Shown piece by piece: positions 35,113 to 43,593 of a stretch of 64,000 nt of DNA (its first letter is position 1; each line of letters opens with the position of its first letter). The position numbers and the translations under genes were made by a program. The notes beneath the pieces were generated by a model. It did no database searches, had not been told where the DNA came from, and worked only from the letters and a program-made list of their open reading frames with translations. This DNA is from Sphingopyxis sp. (GTDB taxonomy: Bacteria > Pseudomonadota > Alphaproteobacteria > Sphingomonadales > Sphingomonadaceae), in NCBI RefSeq assembly GCF_016793825.1, contig NZ_JAEULM010000023.1:62001-126000 (forward strand), written 5' to 3'.

Positions 35113-37420
35113 GATACGCACCCTTCACGAGTGCGCGGGCGCGCATCGATTTTGCCGCTGCAACCATCGCGACAAGCGCGGGGCGCACCTCGTCCCATCT
35201 GCGCGTCTTGAGTCCGCAGTCCGGGTTTACCCAAAGCTGGCTCGGGGGTACATGCTTGCCCGCGAGCGTAAGAAGGTCGGTCATCTCGCGCTCCGCCGGA
35301 ATACGGGGCGAGTGGATATCATAGACGCCGGGGCCTACCTCGTTGGGGTATGCGTAACTGGCGAAGGCGTCGAGCAGTTCCATCTGCGAGCGCGCGGTCT
35401 CGATCGAGATGACGTCGGCGTCCATCGCACCGATCGCGCGGATGATGTCATTGAATTCCGAATAGCACATGTGGGTGTGGATCTGGGTGTCCTCGCGGAC
35501 GCCGGAGGAGGCGATACGGAAGCTTTCGACCGCCCAGTCCAGATAATTCTGCCATTCCGAGCGGCGCAGCGGCAGGCCTTCGCGCAGTGCCGCTTCGTCG
35601 ATCTGGATGATCGCGGCGCCGGCGGCCTCGAGGTCCCGTACCTCGTCACGAATGGCGAGTGCGATTTGGCGGCAGCTTGCCGCGCGCGACTGGTCGTCGC
35701 GGACGAAGGACCAGTTGAGAATTGTCACCGGCCCGGTGAGCATGCCCTTCATGGGGCGGTCTGTCTGTTCCTGGGCGTAACGCCACCATTCAACGGTCAT
35801 GGGTGCCGGGCGTGAGACGTCGCCATAAAGGATCGGCGGGCGGACGCAGCGCGAGCCGTAGCTTTGCACCCAACCGGAGCGAGTGAAGGCGAAGCCGGCG
35901 AGTTGCTCGCCGAAATATTGCACCATGTCGTTGCGCTCGAACTCGCCGTGCACGAGGACGTCGAGGCCGATTTCCTCTTGCCATTTGACCGCGGCGCGCG
36001 TTTCGACGCGGAGATACTGGGCATAGGCCGCGTCGTCGATGTCGCCCTTGACGTGGGCGGCGCGTGCCTTCCTGACCTCGGGCGTCTGAGGAAAGCTGCC
36101 GATGGTGGTGGTGGGGTAAGCGGGCAGTTTCAGGCGACGTTGCTGCGCTTCACGACGGACAGCGAAAGGAACGGCGCGGCGCGCTGCGCTCTGGTCGAGC
36201 GCGTCCACGCGAGCCATGACCACCGGGTCATGGATTTTCGGCGATGTGGCCCGCGCGACCGCGGCGATCCGCGAAGCTGAGAAAGCGGTGAAGCTTGCAT
36301 CCTCACTCTCGTTCAGCGCCCGAGCGAGCGCGGCCAACTCCTCGACCTTTTGCGCCGCGAAAGCGAGCCATTGGGCGATTTCCGGGTCAAGCGATGTTTC
36401 GAGCGCGAGATCGACGGGAACATGGAGGAGCGAGCAGGAGGGCGCGATGACGAGATCTCGCTTTGCCGCCAGTTCCTTGAGGCGCCAGTAAAGATCGGGA
36501 AGGTTGGCACGCCAGATGTTGCGACCGTCGATGATGCCGAGCGAGAGCAGGACGTACGGCTGGAGTTTTGCGACGGCCGGTTCGAGCTGTTCGGGTGCGC
36601 GGACGAGGTCAAGATGGAGGCCGTGGACGGGAAGCTGGGCGACGAGATCGAGGTTGTCGCCGAGGCCACCGAAATAGGTTGTGAGCATCAGCTTGGGGCC
36701 GCGCGTGGCGAGCGAGGAATAGGCGCGTTCGAACGCCGTGCGCTGATCGTCGCTCAGGTCGAGAACGAGGCAGGGCTCGTCGATCTGAACCCAATCGGCG
36801 CCGAGCGCGGCGAGGCGCGTGAGAACCTCGGCATAAACATCGAGAAGCCGGGGAAGCAGTGCGAGCGGTTCGACCGCCTTGCCCTTGGCAAGCATCAGAT
36901 AGCTTACGGGGCCGAGAAGGACGGGGCGTGTTGCATATCCAAGCGACCTGGCTTCCTTGAACTCGTCGAAAATCTTGGTCGAGGCGATCTTGAAGACCTG
37001 ATCGGCGACGAGTTCCGGTACAAGGAAATGATAGTTGGTGTCGAACCATTTGGTCATTTCCATCGCGGTCGTTTCGCCACCATGGGCATGTCCGCAATCG
37101 GCGGGCTGTTGTGCACCACGCGCCATGGCGAAGTAGAGGTCGGCGTCGATGCCCTCGCCCGTCCAGTTGTAGCGGGCCGGTATGGCGCCGACGAGTGCGG
37201 TAGTATCGAGCACATGGTCGTAGAGCGAAAAGTCGTTCGAGGGCAGGATATCGGCACCGAGCGCCTTTTGCCGTGTCCAGTTCAGTGCGCGGAGGCCCGT
37301 GGCAGCGGTTTGCAGGTCGGCGAGTGACGATTTGCCCGCCCAATATTTTTCGAGCGCGAGTTTGAGTTCACGGCGAAGGCCGATGCGCGGAAAGCCCAGA
37401 GTGGCGACACTGACAGTCAT
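35102..37420 (-). CDS. metE: Cobalamin-independent methionine synthase MetE
   Basis: A 772-residue enzyme that transfers a methyl group from methyltetrahydrofolate polyglutamate to homocysteine without B12. The N-terminal barrel begins VATLGFPRIGLRRELKLALE. The C-terminal barrel holds the zinc ligands, in VLVHGEFERNDMVQYFGEQL, IHTHMCYSEFNDI and WVNPDCGLKTR. The ATG at 37420 gives the canonical N-terminus; the frame is open into the leader. Upstream lies a cobalamin riboswitch at 37553-37743, so the gene is expected to be off when B12 is available. Confidence 0.97.
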   Translation of the reverse strand: MTVSVATLGFPRIGLRRELKLALEKYWAGKSSLADLQTAATGLRALNWTRQKALGADILPSNDFSLYDHVLDTTALVGAIPARYNWTGEGIDADLYFAMARGAQQPADCGHAHGGETTAMEMTKWFDTNYHFLVPELVADQVFKIASTKIFDEFKEARSLGYATRPVLLGPVSYLMLAKGKAVEPLALLPRLLDVYAEVLTRLAALGADWVQIDEPCLVLDLSDDQRTAFERAYSSLATRGPKLMLTTYFGGLGDNLDLVAQLPVHGLHLDLVRAPEQLEPAVAKLQPYVLLSLGIIDGRNIWRANLPDLYWRLKELAAKRDLVIAPSCSLLHVPVDLALETSLDPEIAQWLAFAAQKVEELAALARALNESEDASFTAFSASRIAAVARATSPKIHDPVVMARVDALDQSAARRAVPFAVRREAQQRRLKLPAYPTTTIGSFPQTPEVRKARAAHVKGDIDDAAYAQYLRVETRAAVKWQEEIGLDVLVHGEFERNDMVQYFGEQLAGFAFTRSGWVQSYGSRCVRPPILYGDVSRPAPMTVEWWRYAQEQTDRPMKGMLTGPVTILNWSFVRDDQSRAASCRQIALAIRDEVRDLEAAGAAIIQIDEAALREGLPLRRSEWQNYLDWAVESFRIASSGVREDTQIHTHMCYSEFNDIIRAIGAMDADVISIETARSQMELLDAFASYAYPNEVGPGVYDIHSPRIPAEREMTDLLTLAGKHVPPSQLWVNPDCGLKTRRWDEVRPALVAMVAAAKSMRARALVKGAYHAK

Positions 37421-37552
37421 GATAGAAGCACCTTGCAAGGAGCAAGGCGCCGGACAGACGCGTACGCACGGGACTCCGCGCCCGCGAAGCAAGGTCGGGC
37501 GCAGCCATGCATGCGGCCTGACCGGGCACCCCGCCGGAGGACGTATCTGACG
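37421..37552 (-). promoter_or_regulatory. metE leader between riboswitch and start codon
   Basis: About 130 bases of 5' leader. CCTTGCAAGG at 37431-37440 is self-complementary and overlaps the presumed ribosome-binding AAGG, so it may be part of the sequestering hairpin that the riboswitch controls. Confidence 0.4.
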
Positions 37553-37743
37553 AGGCAGGTCTCCTGGCTCGCGGATCGACGCGGCGGTCTGGCCTTCCCG
37601 GTTCCTTGCCGAACCAGTGACACGTATCGACCGTCGCTCACCGCTTACAGTTGCGGGGGCAGCGCCGGATTTGAACCGGCTTCCCGTCTTAGCTTCCTGT
37701 CGCCGGAGCGACTGGAAGAACCTCGACAGCCTTCAGAATAGGG
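37553..37743 (-). ncRNA. Cobalamin riboswitch upstream of metE
   Basis: On the minus strand the conserved elements occur in order: GGGAAGCCGGT, ATCCGGCGCTGCCCCCGCAA, CTGTAAGCGGTGAGC, GTCACTG, CGGGAAGG and finally GAGCCAGGAGACCTGCC. These are the core and B12-box sequences of the AdoCbl/MeCbl riboswitch. Its position upstream of the B12-independent synthase fits the known logic of shutting metE off when cobalamin allows MetH to work. Confidence 0.95.
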
Positions 37744-37789
37744 CTGGAGCTATCGTTGTCAATAGAGATATAAAGAATTCTTTATATCT

Positions 37790-39472
37790 CTATTGCGCGC
37801 CGTTCGCGGCCGACAAGATCGCCCGCACGCTCGCGGTAGCGACGTCGGTGTCGAGTCCGCAGCCGAACAGGCTTTTCCCGTCCGCGGTGCGGCATTCGAC
37901 ATAGGCTGCGGCTTGCACATTGCTGCCCTGACCGATCGCGTGTTCGCTATAGTCGACGATGTCCATCAGCGGGCCGCCGGATTCGGCGAGGGCGGCGATG
38001 ACGCTGCTCATCAGGCCGTTGCCGCGGCCGCTGACGCTGCGCGGGGTGCCGTCGATGGTGAGCTTGCCGGCGAAGATGCGGTCGGCGCCCGCCCCCACTC
38101 CCTTGGTATGCGTTTCGGCCCAGTCGACGAGCTGGAAGCGCTTGCCGCCCTCGGCGAGATAGGTGCGTTCGAACGCCTGCCAAATGTCGTCGGCGCCGAG
38201 TTCGCGGCTGGTTTCGTCGGCGACCGCCTGGACGACGTGGCTGAAGCTCGCCTGCATCTTCTTGGGCAGTTTCAGGCCCTTGTCCTGTTCGAGCACCCAG
38301 GCGACGCCGCCCTTGCCCGACTGGCTGTTGACGCGGATCACCGCTTCATAGCTGCGGCCGAGGTCGGCGGGGTCGATGGGCAGATAGGGGACTTGCCAGC
38401 GTTCGTCATTCTGGCGTTCGCGCGCGGCGAAGCCTTTCTTGATCGCGTCCTGATGGCTGCCCGAAAAGGCGGTGTAGACCAGCTCGCCGCCATAGGGGTG
38501 GCGCGGGTGGACGGGCAGGTTGTTGCAATATTCGACCGTCTGGATGACTTCGTCGATGTTCGAGAAGTCGAGGCAAGGGTCGACGCCCTGCGTGTACATG
38601 TTGAGCGCGATGGTAACGAGGCAGGTGTTGCCGGTGCGCTCGCCATTGCCGAACAGGCAGCCCTCGACGCGGTCGGCGCCCGCGAGCAGGCCGAGTTCGG
38701 CCGCCGCGACGCCGGTGCCGCGGTCGTTGTGGGTGTGCAGGGAGATGATCGCGCGGTCGCGGTTCGGCAGATTCTTGCAGAAATATTCGATCTGGTCGGC
38801 GTAGATGTTCGCCGTCGATGCCTCGACCGTCGCGGGGAGGTTGAGGATGATCGGCTTCTCGGCGGTCGGCTGCAGGATGTCCATCACCGCTTCGCAGCAG
38901 GCGAGGCTGAAATCGAGCTCGGCGGTCGAGAAGGTTTCGGGGCTGTATTCGAAGCGCCAGTCGGTGCCGGGCAGGCGCGCGGCATTGTCGCGGAGCTGCT
39001 TCGCACCCTCGATCGCGATGCCCCTGATCTCGTCCATCTCCATGCCGAAGACGATCTTGCGCCACGCCGGGCTGACCGCGTTATAGACGTGGACGATCGC
39101 GGTTTTCGCGCCCTCCAGGCTGTCGAAGCTGGTGCGGATCAGGTCGGCGCGGCTTTGCGTCAGCACCTGCGGTGTCACATCATCGGGGATGCGGCCGGTG
39201 CGGACTAGGTTCTGGATATAGTCGAAATCGGTCGCGCCGCTGGCGGGGAAGCCGACCTCGATCTCCTTGAACCCGCATTTGACGAGCAGGTCGAAGAAGC
39301 GCGTCTTCTTTTCGGCATCCATCGGATCGATCAGCGACTGGTTGCCGTCGCGCAGGTCGGTGGAGAGCCAGATCGGCGCGCTCGTGGTGACGCGCGAGGG
39401 CCATTCGCGGTTCGTGAGCGGAACCTGCGGGAAGGCGCTGTACTTGACCGAGGGGTCGCGGAGCATGGTCAT
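37790..39472 (-). CDS. leuA: 2-isopropylmalate synthase
   Basis: A 560-residue enzyme joining acetyl-CoA and 2-ketoisovalerate in the first committed step of leucine synthesis. The HMGL-like barrel contains STDLRDGNQSLIDPMD (metal Asp) near residue 38, LHTHNDRGTG (HxHND) near residue 240, and GNGERTGN. A C-terminal allosteric LeuA domain occupies residues 430-560 and binds leucine. ATG at 39472, with another at 39466. A leucine-rich leader frame lies upstream. Confidence 0.96.
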   Translation of the reverse strand: MTMLRDPSVKYSAFPQVPLTNREWPSRVTTSAPIWLSTDLRDGNQSLIDPMDAEKKTRFFDLLVKCGFKEIEVGFPASGATDFDYIQNLVRTGRIPDDVTPQVLTQSRADLIRTSFDSLEGAKTAIVHVYNAVSPAWRKIVFGMEMDEIRGIAIEGAKQLRDNAARLPGTDWRFEYSPETFSTAELDFSLACCEAVMDILQPTAEKPIILNLPATVEASTANIYADQIEYFCKNLPNRDRAIISLHTHNDRGTGVAAAELGLLAGADRVEGCLFGNGERTGNTCLVTIALNMYTQGVDPCLDFSNIDEVIQTVEYCNNLPVHPRHPYGGELVYTAFSGSHQDAIKKGFAARERQNDERWQVPYLPIDPADLGRSYEAVIRVNSQSGKGGVAWVLEQDKGLKLPKKMQASFSHVVQAVADETSRELGADDIWQAFERTYLAEGGKRFQLVDWAETHTKGVGAGADRIFAGKLTIDGTPRSVSGRGNGLMSSVIAALAESGGPLMDIVDYSEHAIGQGSNVQAAAYVECRTADGKSLFGCGLDTDVATASVRAILSAANGAQ

Positions 39473-39556
39473 GGGTTTGAAACTTCTTCTGGTCGGTTGC
39501 GGTGCGGTGTCGATCGGACCCTTGAGCGGGTGGCCGCGACTAGCGCGCAGCCAGTG

Positions 39557-39607
39557 TCACGCCCAAGGGCGTGTAAGTCGCAGAAGAAGAAGGGCGTTGC
39601 CGCGCAT
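39557..39607 (-). CDS. leuL: Leucine leader peptide of leuA
   Basis: A 16-codon frame reading MRGNALLLLRLTRPWA, with four consecutive leucine codons (CTT CTT CTT CTG) and a fifth two codons later. It is followed by GC-rich inverted segments and then leuA, 85 bases downstream. This is the arrangement of ribosome-mediated attenuation. The ribosome-binding site is weak, and I did not resolve the terminator and antiterminator stems fully. Confidence 0.65.
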   Translation of the reverse strand: MRGNALLLLRLTRPWA

Positions 39608-39675
39608 GGGCAGGCTATTGGTTGAAAATGTCGCCCGATGCAAGGGGGGAATGCGAAAATTGCGCAGGACGGCGC

Positions 39676-40164
39676 TCAGCCCGCGACCCAGCCGACCCGC
39701 GGATCGTCGAAATCGACGACGTCGGCAAGCTCGACGACATTGGGATAGCCATAGCCGACAAGGTTGATGAAGGTCTGGATATTGAGCGCGAGCGCTGCCG
39801 ACTTGAGCGGCACCGGCGCGCGGTGGTTCGAGAAATTATTGTTGCAATAGATGAGGATGCGGCGGCCGGGATCGGCGCCGATCACCGCCGCGAGGCTTGT
39901 CGCGGTGAAGTCGGTAAGCGGCAGGTTGACCGCGCCCGCGATATGCCCGCGCGCAAAGGCGTCCTTCGAGCGGGCGTCGAGGAGCAGCACGCCGGGCTTT
40001 GCCGCCTCGGCCTTGAAGGCGTCGAAGGCGAGCAGCCGTTCGGCGCGCTGCGGCGCGACGCTGGCGGCGAGCGCCTGGAAAGCGGGATAGTCGATCTGGG
40101 GATTCGCCTGCGCCCATGCCGGGGTGGCGATGAGCGCGAGAGCGGCGAGCAGGGGCGTGCGCAT
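39676..40164 (-). CDS. Periplasmic rhodanese-like protein
   Basis: A 162-residue secreted protein: signal peptide (LLAALALIATPAWAQ) and one rhodanese domain with LLLDARSKDAFARGHIAGAV near residue 60 and the active-site Cys in RRILIYCNNNFSNHR near residue 106. The NNNF loop differs from sulfurtransferases with CxxGxR loops, so donor and acceptor are unknown. The ATG at 40164 is preceded by GGAGGA. Confidence 0.85.
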   Translation of the reverse strand: MRTPLLAALALIATPAWAQANPQIDYPAFQALAASVAPQRAERLLAFDAFKAEAAKPGVLLLDARSKDAFARGHIAGAVNLPLTDFTATSLAAVIGADPGRRILIYCNNNFSNHRAPVPLKSAALALNIQTFINLVGYGYPNVVELADVVDFDDPRVGWVAG

Positions 40165-40270
40165 AGGATCCTCCCGTAAAGAGGAGGGGAGCCTATCCGC
40201 GCCTTGCTGGCTGCGCGATGAATGCCCGCCCGCCCGGTCCCGTCGGTGGGAAAGGGCGGGCGCGGGCCGC

Positions 40271-40924
40271 TTACTGCTTTTCGAAGGCGGCGTAGATTTC
40301 GAGTTCGACCTCGTCGCTGACGACGGGGATGCCATAGGCGACGCCGAAGTCGCTACGCTTGATCTTGCCTTCCGCTTCGAAGCCGATCGTCGCCTTCTTG
40401 TTGAACGGATTGTCGCCGGCGCCGTGGAAATCGACGTCGAGCGTGACGGGGCGGGTGACACCGTTCAGGGTGAGGTTGCCCGTGACCTTGGCTTCGTCGC
40501 CGTCGGCATCGACGACCACCGAGGTGGACACGAAGCGCGCATCGGCGGGGGCGGCGCCGAAGAAGTCGGCCTTCGCGCCGTCCTTGCCCGCGCGCAGCAG
40601 GTGTGCGGTCAGGCCGGCGTTCGCGGTCGTCACCTTGGCGACGGGGATCGTCACGTCGAGCTTTGCCGCGGCGGGATTGGCGGGGTCGATCACGAGCGTG
40701 CCGGTGACGTCGCCAAAGATGCCGGTGTAGCGGCTGAAACCGAAATGATCGACTTCCCAGCGGACCAGCGTGTGGTTGGGGTCGGCGGCATAGGTGCCCG
40801 CGGTGACGCGCGCCTTGTCGGGCGCGCCCGGAACGCCCGAGGGCGACTGGGCGATGACGGCGGGGATCGCGAGCGCGGCGAGGGCGAGGGCGGCAAAGGG
40901 GGCGATACGGCGCGTGGGGATCAT
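40271..40924 (-). CDS. YceI-family periplasmic lipid-binding protein
   Basis: A 217-residue secreted protein (signal peptide ending IPAVIAQS) with the YceI lipocalin-like barrel: YAADPNHTLVRWEVDHFGFS near residue 44, KADFFGAAPADARFVSTSVV, and TLNGVTRPVTLDVDFHGAG. The family binds isoprenoid or lipid ligands in the periplasm. It lies 106 bases upstream of the rhodanese gene on the same strand. Confidence 0.9.
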   Translation of the reverse strand: MIPTRRIAPFAALALAALAIPAVIAQSPSGVPGAPDKARVTAGTYAADPNHTLVRWEVDHFGFSRYTGIFGDVTGTLVIDPANPAAAKLDVTIPVAKVTTANAGLTAHLLRAGKDGAKADFFGAAPADARFVSTSVVVDADGDEAKVTGNLTLNGVTRPVTLDVDFHGAGDNPFNKKATIGFEAEGKIKRSDFGVAYGIPVVSDEVELEIYAAFEKQ

Positions 40925-41027
40925 GCGGGGGGCTCCTGTCTGGGGGAGGCCAAGGCTAGGCGAGCCGGGGCCGCGCCGTCAATCGGTGCGATCGAAACGC
41001 TGTGTTTCCGATGCCGGCGGAACCGGC

Positions 41028-41429
41028 TTATCGCGCGGCGCGGCGTGCCTCGAACCAGTCGCGCAGCAGCGCGGCTGTACAGCCGGTGAAGCCGTTCGAA
41101 CCGACGACCGAGCAACTGTTCGGACGGCCGAGACGGGCGATGTCGTCATAGCCTTCGACCGCCGAGGCCCAGCTTCCCCCGCCGACGGGGGCATCGTCCT
41201 TCAACTCTTCGCGCAGTTCCTTGGGCACGCGGTAGCGTTCGGATTCGGGGCGCTGCGCGCAAACGACGATTTCGTCCCCCGTCGAGGGCGGGCACGGATC
41301 GTCGCCATAGGTGTAGAGGATCGAGGTGCGCTGCGGCGGGTGGCCGGTCTGCGCAAGGTCGTCGTCCTGCGCATGTGCCGGCGCCGCGAGCGCGAGGAGG
41401 AGAAACAGAAGTGGGGCAGATCTTTTCAT
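41028..41429 (-). CDS. Secreted hypothetical protein
   Basis: A 133-residue exported protein: signal peptide MKRSAPLLFLLLALAAPAHAQ, then a low-complexity region, a Cys pair in DDPCPPSTGDEIVVCAQRPE near residue 50, and a C-terminal pair in NSCSVVGSNGFTGCTAALLR. The 'DEIVVCAQRPESERYRVPKELR' pattern is typical of sphingomonad periplasmic proteins of unknown function. I chose the ATG at 41429, with AGGGA 9 bases upstream. Confidence 0.7.
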   Translation of the reverse strand: MKRSAPLLFLLLALAAPAHAQDDDLAQTGHPPQRTSILYTYGDDPCPPSTGDEIVVCAQRPESERYRVPKELREELKDDAPVGGGSWASAVEGYDDIARLGRPNSCSVVGSNGFTGCTAALLRDWFEARRAAR

Positions 41430-41580
41430 CACGCGCATTCCCTGGCGACCATCCCCGCCGAGCATTGTAGCCGACGAAGATGAACCTCAGCCGAATTGAG
41501 GGGGCTGCGGTGATGCATAGAGGGGCATTTCTTCTGGCTGGTTAAGCCTTTGTCAGCAGCCGGAGCGTAATCTTTCGGCC

Positions 41581-41994
41581 ATGCTCGCCGTCGCCATCGC
41601 CGTCCTGATCGCAAACCCCGGCGAGGCGCCGGTCGCCGCCGACCAGTCGTGCCTGGTAATGTTTGGTACCAATCACGACGATTATCCGATCAGCGACTAT
41701 GTCTGGCAGCGCACGCTCCTGTCGCTTCGCCAGCGCAACGCGAACGGCGACCGACCGGTCATCGTCTGGGCGCGATGGCTGAAAGGACCAACGGAGGCCG
41801 AAAACATGAAGATCGCCGCGCGGCAGGCGGAAGAACTGCGATCTCGCATCGCCGCAGCGAAAATTCCCGCGAAGGCCATCCGCACCGTCGCGCAGGGCAA
41901 GGCGCTGGACCAAGAGCAGGGATTTCTGGCGATTACTTTCGGATCGCCGGTGCGCGACTCTGCACAGGCGACATCGCCGCTGCTTTCCTGCTGA
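41581..41994 (+). CDS. Secreted hypothetical protein
   Basis: A 137-residue protein with a short hydrophobic N-terminus (MLAVAIAVLIANPGEAPVAA). The body alternates strand and helix (QSCLVMFGTNHDDYPISDYV, AARQAEELRSRIAAAKIPAK, LAITFGSPV). The helix followed by IRTVAQGKALD superficially resembles OmpA-type repeat units. The family is unknown to me. It stands divergent from the gene at 41028. Confidence 0.55.
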   Translation: MLAVAIAVLIANPGEAPVAADQSCLVMFGTNHDDYPISDYVWQRTLLSLRQRNANGDRPVIVWARWLKGPTEAENMKIAARQAEELRSRIAAAKIPAKAIRTVAQGKALDQEQGFLAITFGSPVRDSAQATSPLLSC

Positions 41995-42034
41995 TATCCA
42001 GGGGCACGAATATTGGGACTTTGCTCGCCGGCCG

Positions 42035-43294
42035 CTAGATCGCGTCCAGCGATGCCGCGATCATCGTCCATATATGCGACAGGTCGGCCGGCGTGACGCA
42101 GTAGGGGGGCATCACATAGACGGTGCTGCCCAGCGGGCGGAGGAGGACGCCGTGGTCGCGGTGAAAGGCGATCAGGCGGGGGGCGAGGTTCGACAGATAG
42201 CCGGCGTCGGGCGCGACGATGTCGAAGGCGGCGATGGTGCCGAGCGAGCGGGCGCTGGCGACGCGCGGATCGTGCGCGAGCATCGCGAGATGCGCCGCCT
42301 GCGCCTCGCCGAGCGTATCGATGCGCGCCTGCACCGGCTCGTCGCGCCAGATGGCGAGATTGGCGTTCGCCGCGGCGCAGGCGATCGGGTTCGCGGTGTA
42401 GCTGGACGAATGGTAGAAGGTCTTCGCACGATCGGTCGACCAGTGTGCCGCGAAGATCGGTTCGATGCACAGCGTGACGGCAAGCGGGATCGCGCCGCCG
42501 GTCAATCCCTTCGACAGGCAGACGATGTCGGGGATGACGCCCGCAGCATCGCAGGCGAAGCGCGTCCCGGTGCGGCCCCAGCCGGTCATCACCTCGTCGG
42601 CGACGAACAGCACGTCGTGGCGGGCGCAGATCGCACGCATTTCCGCCAACACCCAGGCTGGGTAGACGAGCATGCCGCCGGCCCCGAGGATCAGCGGCTC
42701 GACGATGAAGGCCGCCGGCTTTTGGGCGCAGGCGGCGTCGAGTGCGTCGAGCGTCGCCTGTTCGCGCCCCTCGTGCGGAAAGGGGATCGTCCCGACGTCG
42801 AAGAGCAGGGGCTGCCAGGCGCGGTTGTAGACCCCGCGTTCGCCGACCGACATCGCACCGATGGTGTCGCCGTGATAGCTGTGTTCGAGGACGAGGATGC
42901 GGCTGCGATCCTCGCCGAGGTTGAACCAGTAGCCGAGCGCCATTTTCAGCGCGACCTCGACGCTGGTCGAACCCGAGTCCGAGAAGAAGACGCGGGTGAG
43001 CGGATCGGGGGTGATGCGGACCAGTTCGGCGGCAAGGGTTTCGGCGGGTTCGTGCGTCCAGCCCGCGAAGATGAGCTGGTCGAGCTTTTCCGACTGGTCG
43101 CGGGTCGCGGCCATGATGCGCGGGTGCGCGTGGCCGTGAGTGGTGACCCACCAGCTCGAGATCGCATCGATCCAGTGATTGCCATCGGCGTCATAGAGGC
43201 GCGCGCCCTCGCCGCGGGCGATCAGGGGGATCGGGTCGCCGAGGCCGTGCTGGGTGAAGGGGTGCCAGACGGGGGATTGTCGGTCGGGATTCAT
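42035..43294 (-). CDS. bioA: Adenosylmethionine-8-amino-7-oxononanoate aminotransferase
   Basis: A 419-residue PLP enzyme that aminates KAPA to DAPA in biotin synthesis, with SAM as amino donor. WHPFTQHGLGDPIPLIARGE at residue 10 is the BioA N-terminal signature. ISSWWVTTHGHAHPRI, VADEVMTGWGRTG (PLP-binding Asp) and CLSKGLTGGAIP (PLP Lys near residue 275) follow. It is the third gene of the bioF-bioD-bioA run, separated from bioD by an inserted repeat. Confidence 0.96.
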   Translation of the reverse strand: MNPDRQSPVWHPFTQHGLGDPIPLIARGEGARLYDADGNHWIDAISSWWVTTHGHAHPRIMAATRDQSEKLDQLIFAGWTHEPAETLAAELVRITPDPLTRVFFSDSGSTSVEVALKMALGYWFNLGEDRSRILVLEHSYHGDTIGAMSVGERGVYNRAWQPLLFDVGTIPFPHEGREQATLDALDAACAQKPAAFIVEPLILGAGGMLVYPAWVLAEMRAICARHDVLFVADEVMTGWGRTGTRFACDAAGVIPDIVCLSKGLTGGAIPLAVTLCIEPIFAAHWSTDRAKTFYHSSSYTANPIACAAANANLAIWRDEPVQARIDTLGEAQAAHLAMLAHDPRVASARSLGTIAAFDIVAPDAGYLSNLAPRLIAFHRDHGVLLRPLGSTVYVMPPYCVTPADLSHIWTMIAASLDAI

Positions 43295-43313
43295 GGACGC
43301 CCCTTACATCGCA

Positions 43314-43408
43314 TCGTCATCCCGGCGAAGGGCCGAATCTCCACCCCGCATCCTCACGCAATCTGGCGGGACGCACTGGCGGGATCCCGGCCTTCGCCGG
43401 GATGACGA
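43314..43408. repeat. Palindromic repeat pair (REP-like) after bioD
   Basis: TCGTCATCCCGGCGAAG at 43314 and GATCCCGGCCTTCGCCGGGATGACGA ending at 43408 face each other in opposite orientation. They match the units at 47287, 33554, 54783 and 59354. The pair lies between bioA and the MITE-like element. Confidence 0.8.
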
Positions 43409-43410
43409 GC

Positions 43411-43593
43411 TAGGGTCAGGACCCGTTCATTCCGCGATCGAAGCCATTTCGGCGTCCCTTCGGGATTTGACCGATTTTGCCCATGGCTTCGTCAAAAAGT
43501 CTGAAAATATCGACATATTCCTTCGCCTTTCCTCCTCGCCCTGAACAAAATCGCTTCAAGCCTCGATCGTGGAATGAATGGGTCCTGACCCTA
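43411..43593. mobile_element. MITE-like element with GGGTCAGGACCC termini
   Basis: The left end TAGGGTCAGGACCCGTTCAT and the complement of the right end TAGGGTCAGGACCCATTCAT continue as similar sequence for about 33 bases, giving long imperfect terminal inverted repeats. Total length is 183 bp, with a non-coding, AT-richer centre. The right terminal CTA forms the stop codon of bioD. It has the form of a non-autonomous transposable element. No transposase is nearby. Confidence 0.7.
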
